Positions 57,083 through 64,000 of a stretch of 64,000 bases of DNA are shown piece after piece; position 1 is the first letter of the stretch; every line of letters begins with the position of its first letter. Location: NCBI RefSeq assembly GCF_000219625.1, contig NC_018207.1, positions 558,001 through 622,000 on the forward strand, read 5' to 3'. The notes below the pieces were generated by a model. The model worked only from the letters and a program-made list of their open reading frames with translations. It did no database searches and had not been told where the DNA came from. The stretch is from Zymoseptoria tritici IPO323 (Eukaryota > Ascomycota > Dothideomycetes > Mycosphaerellales > Mycosphaerellaceae). The position numbers and the translations under genes are program-made.

Positions 57083-58399
57083 TTAAGTTCGATCTACTCG
57101 ATACAACTCCTGCTATAAACGACATAACGGATAACGGCGTAAATCCTTCGGGATCCGGTAACGTTAATCCGGAGGAGCCGAGTGCACCCGATCTACAAAC
57201 GTTCCTCTAGCAACTGCATGCACGTTAAAATGCAATGTAGGTAGAGCTAGAACATTAGCGGAATGCTATTAATCGGGCGGAAGCCGAGCAGAATGCACTA
57301 TAGCTAGCAGCCGAGACTAGAGGAGCCCTAGTAGATCTAGTAGCCCTATCTATAAACGACGTAATTCGAGTACTAACTTAGGCGATTTCCGGTCGACCGG
57401 CCGTAGGTAACGACTTAAAACCCTCGGGCCTTAAGGGTTAGAAGCTAGCAGCCTAGGACAGGAAGTCGAGTACTTTCCGAGACTATCTGCTATAGCTAAG
57501 AAGCTCCTTTCGAGTGCGTGCCGGCCTTAAACTAACGCTCCCTAACCCGTACTACTAGGACGCTATCTACGACACCCTCCCTTATAAGGAGAGATCTTGT
57601 ATACGTTATTTCTAGGAGTCGGGAGGAGCGAACGAAGCATAGGACCCCGAGGCTTTCTTTATACGACTCGAAGAGGTCTTTAGCGATAGCAGAGAGGCCT
57701 TAAACGCACTAGAAGAGCTTACAAACCTCTAGCATAAACTTAGTTAGCTATAGTACGACTACTAGCTAAGATTTAACGATCTCCTACTTAGTACTAGCGG
57801 AGCGAGCTAGAAAGACGAGGTCTAGATTAGATACCTAAAATACACCTTTTCGAACCCCGTAAGGATATATACTACCTCTATCGCAAATATTAAGGACTAT
57901 AACGATTATGCGGAGGAGGTCGAGCGGGTAATAACTAATCTAGAGGCTACCGACTAGTTTAAGGCTGCTAATAAAAAGTAGAAAGAGAAGAACAAGGATA
58001 CCGTTTCTTCTATACTAGTAACCGCGCGCCCTTAGGGTAGAAGCACCTTAAGAGTACAGGTAGACGCCGATAGAGATACTATTATAACCCCGGCCTAGAC
58101 GAGCGGGAATCGCTTAAGAAGCTAAGGAAGTCGGAATAGTAACGCTAGAGGGAAGTAGAGAGCGAAGTAGGTTAACGACGTAGAAAGAGAGCGACGCCGA
58201 CAGAAGAGACTCTACTTCCGCTATAGAGCGGACGGACACTACAGAAGCGAATGTCCCTACGCCGCAGTAACACTACCCGCCAGAATAAACGCGGTCCGCG
58301 CGGGACCGGTTCTAGAGGACGATAAAGAAGAGTCGGATTCCGCAGAGACGGGAAAAGACTAACTCCTTCCTAAAGTGCTAGGGTAGGAGACGGTACAGC
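57083..58399 (+). pseudogene. gypsy gag region, decayed
   Basis: Follows the 5' LTR. Frames are broken by many TAG/TAA. Near 57440-57800 a capsid-like helical region is readable. Near 58190-58270 a basic stretch precedes a cysteine-containing segment (LYFRYRADGHYRSECPYA-like), consistent with a CCHC zinc knuckle. No clear primer-binding site is recognised after the LTR. Confidence 0.6.
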
Positions 58400-61300
58400 T
58401 GTAGTAATAATAGTAGGCTAGGAGGTGTTTAAAGGTAGGATAAACGGTACCCTAATCTATAGCGACGTAGTCCTAGAAGAAACCTTCGGGACCTTCGCCC
58501 TAATCGACGAAGGATGTTAATGCTACGCTGCTATTAACAGAGACCTGGCTAAAGGCCTCGGGCTTAGCTTAGTTAGCGATAAGAAGAGAGGCGTTAAGGG
58601 CGCTACTACGTCTATACGTAACTCGCAGATTAAGGGAGTCGTCGCGTTCCGGATAGGAGTAAGCGGATATACCTAGTTAGTGTATGCTTACGTCGTGCCT
58701 AACTTGGCCTTCCCTCTAATCCTCGGGAACCCCTAGAAGGCGCATAATAAGATCCGGACTGCACTAGAGGAACACCGGTTCTACTATAGTGTCGCTAACA
58801 AATAGGTAGAAGAAGGGAGGAACTATAAGGAGATTAAGGACTCCGGCAGCTTTATAGCGGCTACTACAGCTTTAGTCGAGGACGTTAAGAAGACCCTTTA
58901 GGATACTAAGAGGCTTATAACCCTCGCTGCAGCGACAGTTAGGATATCTAGAAATCCTTAGAAGTAAAGGAGCCCCTAATAGACAAGCAGCTTAAGAGCA
59001 GGCTCCCTCTAGAGCTTTACGACATACTACCGCTATTTAGGACGCGGGAGGCCGACAAGCTCGCTCCTTATAGAGGGGATCTAGACTATAGGATCGCTCT
59101 CCGGCTAAATGCCGATAGTTTACTACCCTAATTGCTATAGGGCCCCTTATACGGTATGTCTAAGGACGAACTCCTAGTCCTAAGAAAAGTTATCGATGCC
59201 CTACTAAAAAAGGGATATATCCGGCTAAGTTCCTCGGAGGCTGCAGTACTAGTGCTTTTTGCTTGCAAACTAGGAGGGGGACTACGTTTCTACTATAACT
59301 ATCGAGCGCTAAACGCCCTAACGAAGTATAATAGGTACCTACTCCTATTAGTTCCGGAGACCTTAAGGAACCTTACGGGCTTACGATAGCTTACGAAGGT
59401 CGACGTTATAGCCGCCTTTTATTATATTTGTATAGCGGCCGGCGAAGAGTACAAGACAGCCTTCCGCACTAGATTTAGTCTGTTCGAGTAGTTAGTATGC
59501 CCGTTTAGTCTATCCGGGGTACTAGCTACTTTCTAGCGGTTTATTAACAATTTGTTGCGGGAATACCTAGACAACTTTACTTTAGCATATAGTAATAATA
59601 TAATTATCTACTCCGATAGTATGCTTAAGGATTACTACTAGAAGGTTCGTATAGTCCTCCGGGCCCTTTAGGATAGGGGCCTATACCTAGACCTAGGAAA
59701 GTGCGCTTTCGCACAGAAGACCGTTAAGTACCTAGGGTTTATCGTTTATGCCGACGGAAAAGGTATAGGACCCGACCCTAAGAAGATTTAAGTAGTAGAA
59801 GACTAGAAGGTACTACAAACGTAGAAGGAGGTTCGAAGGTTCCTAAGCTTTGCTAACTACTACAGGATGTTTATCCCTAACTACTTTAAGATCGCCGCTC
59901 CCTTAACCGCGCTTACTAGGAAGGGAATGCCGTTCTCCTAAGGAGAGCTTAAGGAGAAAGCATTCGAGGAGTTAAAAGGGAAGTATTATAGGGCTCCGGT
60001 GCTTGTATACTAGGACCTAGGGCTTCTTACGTTCTTAGAGACGGATTGCAGCGGGTTTGCGATTAGAGGCGCGCTCCTGCAGGAAGCGAATAGGGTCTTA
60101 AAGCCGGTAGGCTTCTTTTTACAGAAGCTTAATAAGGCCGAGATTAACTACGACATCTACGATAAGGAGATGTTAGCAGTAGTATCCTGCCTAAAGTTCT
60201 AGGCACCTAAGCTAAAGACGTGTAGTCCCTTTACTATTTAGACGGACTATAAGAACCTAGAGTACTTTATAACTAAGAGGCAGCTAAGTAAGAGGCAGAT
60301 TCGATAGTTTAAGACCGTTGCTTTGTTCTAGTTTAAACTCGTGTACTAACTAGGGACCGAAGCGATTGTGCCGGATGTACTTTCTCGCAGGGAGTAGGAC
60401 ACTCTAGGGGAGGATAATAAGATATTACAATTTAGGAGGTTCCTGGAACCTAATATAGCCCCGAATTAGCCGGCGGCCGGAGGGGAAAGGGAGGTAGTAG
60501 CTAACAACCTGTCGGCTACGTCTATCTAACTCTACTACCTGCAAGCTATACTAATGTAGCTAGTAGCTTTAGAGCCGAATTCCGACAGCGAGGACGCAGC
60601 TGCAGCGGGACCCTTTTAGGACAGCGAGTTAAATAAACTATAGGGTCCGACTTTAAAAAAGGACACCTAGTATTAGACGGTAATCCGCGCTATTAAGGAC
60701 GGATCCCGGGCTATTTTACCAGATCTAAAGGTTAAAATCTAGATTAGGGATTGTAGCATCGACGAGAAGGGCTACTTAAGGCATCGCGGCAGGTTGTAGG
60801 TTCCTAGAGCGGTAGTTGCGTTAGAGGCCGAATACAAGTTGGCGGATACTAAGATTCTGTAAAACGATAAACTCCGCACTAAGATTATTTAGTCCGTATA
60901 TAACTCCCCGGTCTACGGCTACCCCGAGCGGGACTCTACGGCCTTTATACTAGGGAGAAACTTCTACTAGCCCCTGCAGTTACGTTATATTAGGAGGTTT
61001 TTAAGAAACTGCGATTACTGCGGAAGGAATAAGGTGTAGAGAGAGCACAAATACGGACTCCTACGCCCTCTGCCGGTTCCCGATCGCTTCTTCTAGGAGA
61101 TCTCTATAGATTTTATAACCGACCTCCCTTAGTCTAAGGGGAACCGTTACCTATAGGTTATTAAAGACTGTTTAAGCAAGTCCGTCGTTTTAGAGGCGAT
61201 GCCTAGCATAAAAGCGGAGGAGTGCGCCGAGAGATTCCTAGACTGCTAGGTAAGATATTATAGGCTGCCGAGCGCGATTACGAGCGACAGGGGGACGAAC

Positions 61301-62235
61301 TAGACGAGCATATTCTAGAAAATACTCTGCCGGTTAGTCGGAGTATAGCAGCGACTAAGCTTAGCTTACTACCCTTAAACCGACAGAGGCCTAGAGAGAC
61401 TAAACTAGGACGTCTAAGCCTATTTAAGGAACTACATTAATTACGAGCAGTCCGACTAGAAACGCTAGCTCTCTACGGCCTAATTAGTGCTAAACGCCTG
61501 TTACTATTCGGGGTTAGGAATAAGCCCCTTCTTCGCAGTTTACGGATACAAAGCCCCGTCTCCCGTGCCCTTAGAACCGGACAACGAGGAGCCCTCTACG
61601 CTAGCCGTAGCCTAGAGAGCCTCGAAGTTCGTAGAGAAAATAAAGGGAATTATAGACCTATGCTAGGCAAGTATAGCGGACGCTACCTAAAAGCAGGAGG
61701 AGGCCGCTAATAGGAAGCGCACTATAGCGCTAATATACTGGAAGGGCGATAAGGTGTAGCTAGATCTAAGGAATTATCGCACTAATCGCCCTAAGGAAAG
61801 CCTAGATTACAAGAATGCGAAGTACATAGTTTACAAGGTCTTGTCGCCGGTTTCTATCCGTTTAGCTAGGATCCCTAGCAACATTTATCCGGTCTTCTAT
61901 TTAGATCTGCTAAGACTAGCGAGCGACGACCCTCTCCTAGGCTAGGTCTCCGACGATTACTAGCCGGATCTAGTATTAATTAAGTCGCACGAGGAATGGG
62001 ATGTAGAAGAACTACTATGTGCGAGGACAGCACTAAAGAACAGAGGAGGGGGAAGGGAGGTCCTAGTTAAATAGACCGGCTACTACGATCTAACGTAGGA
62101 GCCCTTAGACAACCTAGCGGACACTGTCGCTATAGATAACTTCGAGCAAAAATTTAGAAATGCTAAAGTTAATAATAGGCTAAAAGAGAAGTATATTAAG
62201 AAGAGGGAAAAGAGAGCGGTTACCGAGAAGAAGTA
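58400..62235 (+). pseudogene. gypsy pol (protease, RT, RNase H, integrase, chromodomain), decayed
   Basis: Protease-like FALIDEGC then YAAINRDLAKGLGL near 58490-58560. Reverse transcriptase from about 59150 (MSKDELLVLRKVIDALLKKG, SSSEAAVLVLFACK, RYLLLLVPETLRNLTGLR; an open 77-codon piece survives at 59156-59389). The catalytic YxDD box reads YSNN at about 59590, both Asp lost through TGA-to-TAA changes. RNase H: TDCSGFAIRGALLQEA and YDIYDKEMLAVVSCLKF near 60050-60200. Integrase HHCC/DDE region: NCDYCGRNKV near 61010, ISIDFITDLP near 61100, ITSDRGTN near 61280. A C-terminal chromodomain (WDVEELLCARTA, then EVLVK then TGYYDLT then EPLDNL) lies at about 61999-62115, marking a chromovirus that would target heterochromatin. 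Confidence 0.9.
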
Positions 62236-62280
62236 ACCGGACGTATAAGGAGAACGAGAGGTTATGTAAGAATTTTTATT

Positions 62281-63159
62281 TTATAAATTGCTTTTTAGAG
62301 TAGTAATCGTACTACTATGTTCTACGCTAGGAACCGACTAAGAACGAGCGGAAGTAGCTATCTACAAGGAGCGACGCCTACCTAACACGAGAGTAGCAGG
62401 AATGCTACTAGGACTAAGGAGCAGTTAGCGGGTTGTACCGAACGGAGACTAGCAAAGTACTTACATTTGTCCTTGCTGCGTAACGACCTCCTCTATAGAA
62501 CGAGTAATCTCCGAGGCTACCGGACTATTATAAGTAGTTAGCGGGGCTTTTTAATCGGAGACAAGAAGAGAACCTACGTAGAGAGCAAACCTGCTACCTG
62601 TAGTAGCTTTAAGGCCTTCTAAGCCTTAAGAGCAGCACCTAAACTATTATAAGCCTTATTACTATAGTCTAATTAGCCGACGGTTTTCGAGCGGAGGCCG
62701 GCGATACTTACGCTGCCTACTAAGTTCCTGCGTAGGTCTAAAGGGCGTAGGCGACATAGGCGAATTAAGGACTAGGCGGTCAGCGGCGACTTTCGAGCGG
62801 AGCCAGGTTATAACTTATAGTTTGGCGCAATTCTTACGCTTAGAGTAACAGCTCCTACACGCGCGGGAACGGCCTGTCTAGGTTTGTTAGCGGGGTCCGG
62901 CGGAAAACAGGCGGGATACATTTTATACTGCCGGTAGGACGTAGTCGATTCTGCTTTTAGCGCATAGCTCGCAATAGATAACGGCACGCGGCTAGTTTTA
63001 AGCGGGAGCCGCTAGAGGAGGAGCGGGGGCGGGCACCGGCGGGTTGTTAACAGGCGCCGGCGGGTTGTTAGCGGCTGGCGGGAAGGTAAGGGCGGGACCT
63101 AGGTTGTTGTTCGGAGGATTGTTATTATTACCGAAAATAGATATTATCTGCGACTCTAT
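62281..63159 (-). pseudogene. antisense reading frame with two CxxC motifs in the gypsy 3' region
   Basis: A minus-strand frame of 293 codons from 63159 (ATA, a possible mutated ATG) to TAA at 62281-62283. All in-frame stops are TAA or TAG, as expected from the C-to-T process acting on Gln/Trp codons. It reads ESQIISIFGNNNNPPNNN, then a Pro/Ala-rich stretch (PPAANNPPAPVNNPPVPAPA), YCELC at 62973-62959, and CRSCYSKRKNC at 62859-62827. A mixed C-terminal half with a Gln-type stop cluster follows. A TATA-like TATATATAAATA lies on the same strand at 63287-63276, about 120 bp upstream. It is not opposite pol. The coding claim is inference from composition and motif content. The paired CxxC suggest zinc binding. 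Confidence 0.4.
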
Positions 63160-63197
63160 TAGAAAAGCACCGGGGTCCTAGATAAAAGCGAAGGACT

Positions 63198-63245
63198 CGA
63201 ACCCTTAACCTTTAAGTTAAAAACTTACCTTAACGATTTAGTAAT
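63198..63245 (-). other. tRNA-like relic (B-box intact)
   Basis: On the minus strand, GGGTTCGAGTCC matches the pol III B-box, preceded by an anticodon-arm-like GTAAGTTTTTAACTTA. With two G-to-A changes reversed, the stem would close a TTT anticodon loop. The acceptor stem cannot be formed, so this is not a working tRNA gene. Confidence 0.25.
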
Positions 63246-63544
63246 AATAGCAGTAGAAAAGAGGGGGGGGCAGGGTATTTATATATAGCCCTAGGCTCTA
63301 AGGGCGTGTTTTCCGCGTATTGTCACTTTCTCGACAATACTAGAAAAGTAAAGAGATAGAGTAAAGTGCAGCGGGCTTATTATGTTAGGATCCGACAGTT
63401 TTCGCCTAGACATGCGATAATACTAAGAAAAGAGCGGACAATAGGAGTAAATTTTAGCTAATTAGACGATTGTAGTAGGTCTAAAGGAGGAGGGTAAATA
63501 GTCCGCTGCTTTTATGTTAGTTGCTAACGACTTTTCCGCGCACT

Positions 63545-63558
63545 AAGAGGAGGGGGGT
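63545..63558 (+). promoter_or_regulatory. gypsy polypurine tract
   Basis: AAGAGGAGGGGGGT directly upstream of the 3' LTR (63561), the usual plus-strand primer position. Confidence 0.8.
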
Positions 63559-63560
63559 AT

Positions 63561-63730
63561 TATAAGGGACTAGCGCCCTTTCTATAACACGTAGCGCAAC
63601 CCCGTGCTTTGTCTTAGCAGCCCACATCCTTTTCTGCGCTTACCGCGAGGTTCTAGGCTGCTTCCTTATCGAACTTGCTGTATCCAACACAGACTCTAAA
63701 CTCTCGTATATACATTGTTCACCCGTAACA
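63561..63730 (+). repeat. gypsy 3' LTR (170 bp)
   Basis: Starts TATAAGGGACTAG (from TG... by G-to-A), ends CCCGTAACA. Same length as the 5' LTR and about 93% identical by my count. Confidence 0.95.
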
Positions 63731-63735
63731 CATCT
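63731..63735. repeat. target-site duplication (right), CATCT
   Basis: Second copy of the 5-bp duplication created by the gypsy insertion. Confidence 0.95.
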
Positions 63736-64000
63736 TTATGCTAGGAGGATCCGCGATTAGCTAGTTATTAAAGAAGCAGACAACCGTCGCGCTATCTACA
63801 GCTAAGGCCGAATATACCGCTCTTTACTACGCTAGTAAAGAAGCGGCGTAGCTAAAGGACATGCTTACCTACTTCGGGTTAAACTATAGAGATCGAGCTG
63901 TCTTAATTAATGTCGACAATTAGAGTGCTATCGCTATCGCAAAGAACCCGGAGCACCACAACCGTACAAAGCACATTCGCGTATAGTACTACTTTATTCG
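63736..64000 (+). pseudogene. copia pol, 3' part (rest of RNase H)
   Basis: Continues the copia frame after the gypsy: FMLGGSAIS then LSKKQTTVALSTAEAEYTALYYASKEAA, LKDMLTYFGL, and later TKHIRV at the window edge. These are the conserved copia RNase H motifs. Stops again replace Trp and Gln codons. Truncated by the window end, not by biology. Confidence 0.9.

Larger units (their letters stand above)
56913..63730 (+). mobile_element. Ty3/gypsy chromovirus, complete with LTRs, nested in copia
   Basis: 6818 bp with 170-bp LTRs at both ends, CATCT target duplication and a polypurine tract before the 3' LTR. Order: gag, aspartic protease, reverse transcriptase, RNase H, integrase, chromodomain. 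That is the order of Ty3/gypsy, subgroup chromoviruses. Internal sequence is heavily mutated (TAG/TAA stops throughout). It is younger than the copia host element but both are decayed. The noncoding stretch 62236-63560 between pol and the 3' LTR is long for a gypsy element and holds an antisense reading frame. Confidence 0.93.
51464..64000 (+). mobile_element. Ty1/copia LTR retrotransposon, decayed, split by a nested gypsy element, runs off the window
   Basis: The primer-binding site starts at 51464, directly after ...TTTTAACA. Its sequence GGTTATAAGCCC equals the complement of the initiator-tRNA-Met anticodon region (GGTTATGAGCCC) with one TG-to-TA change, the half-tRNA priming known from copia elements. 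A leader of about 500 bp precedes gag. Domain order gag, protease region, integrase, reverse transcriptase, RNase H is that of Ty1/copia. The gypsy element at 56913-63730 interrupts it. The right LTR lies beyond 64000. Confidence 0.88.

Noticed and set aside
63198..63245. Functional tRNA gene
   Set aside because: No acceptor stem pairing and a degraded A-box; only the B-box matches.

Overview
This is a filamentous ascomycete chromosome segment, probably a Dothideomycete. Its genes carry short introns (about 48-70 bp) with GTRNGT donors and CTAAC/CTGAC branch sites. Proteins are of fungal type (Ilv6, ornithine carbamoyltransferase, Gut2, Gpi10, Hsp31, Ima1, Tag1-like, SPX/VTC, GH92, CHRD, UstYa/DUF3328). 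A repeat block shows heavy RIP-type C-to-T decay. Intron coordinates were assigned by eye from splice signals plus reading-frame continuity; totals that divide by three are noted.

Layout. 0-4 kb: three tandem SAP-like/F-box-like paralogues, the third broken by one stop. 4.4-6.2 kb: a BTB protein and a four-exon Hsp31/DJ-1 protein. 6.2-8.5 kb: no supported gene. 8.5-8.9 kb: a 315-bp MITE with 8-bp target duplication. 9.1-9.5 kb: a three-exon, 84-aa secreted six-cysteine protein. 9.7-11.9 kb: two poorly resolved nuclear-type genes. 12.2-12.5 kb: a diverged 33/34-bp minisatellite.

14.0-16.4 kb is the most interesting stretch. A secreted precursor-like protein carries five Y-x-[STN]-Y-G-[DHS]-Y-[KR] modules and dibasic (Kex2-type) sites. 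It sits divergently from a membrane-anchored UstYa-family (DUF3328) protein with both HxxHC motifs. This is the minimal layout of a ustiloxin-type (dikaritin) RiPP cluster. No product is assigned.

17-47 kb is housekeeping-like: KH-domain RNA-binding protein, ILV6, OTC, a FAD monooxygenase, a Tag1-like DUF3712 protein, GPI10, a CHRD secreted protein, GUT2, Ima1, a small conserved protein, a GH92 mannosidase and an SPX/VTC protein. These alternate with gene-poor stretches at 27-28, 30.6-32.9 and 43.3-44.4 kb.

48-64 kb is transposon DNA: a decayed Tc1/mariner-type transposase, an island of undecayed DNA, then a Ty1/copia element. The copia element is split inside its RNase H domain by a complete Ty3/gypsy chromovirus (170-bp LTRs, CATCT target duplication). 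The mutation pattern is unusually strict: CpA survives after a purine but is almost gone after a pyrimidine (YCA to YTA). That turns Trp codons into TAG and spares CpG. Between gypsy pol and the 3' LTR lies an antisense reading frame with its own TATA-like box and two CxxC motifs.
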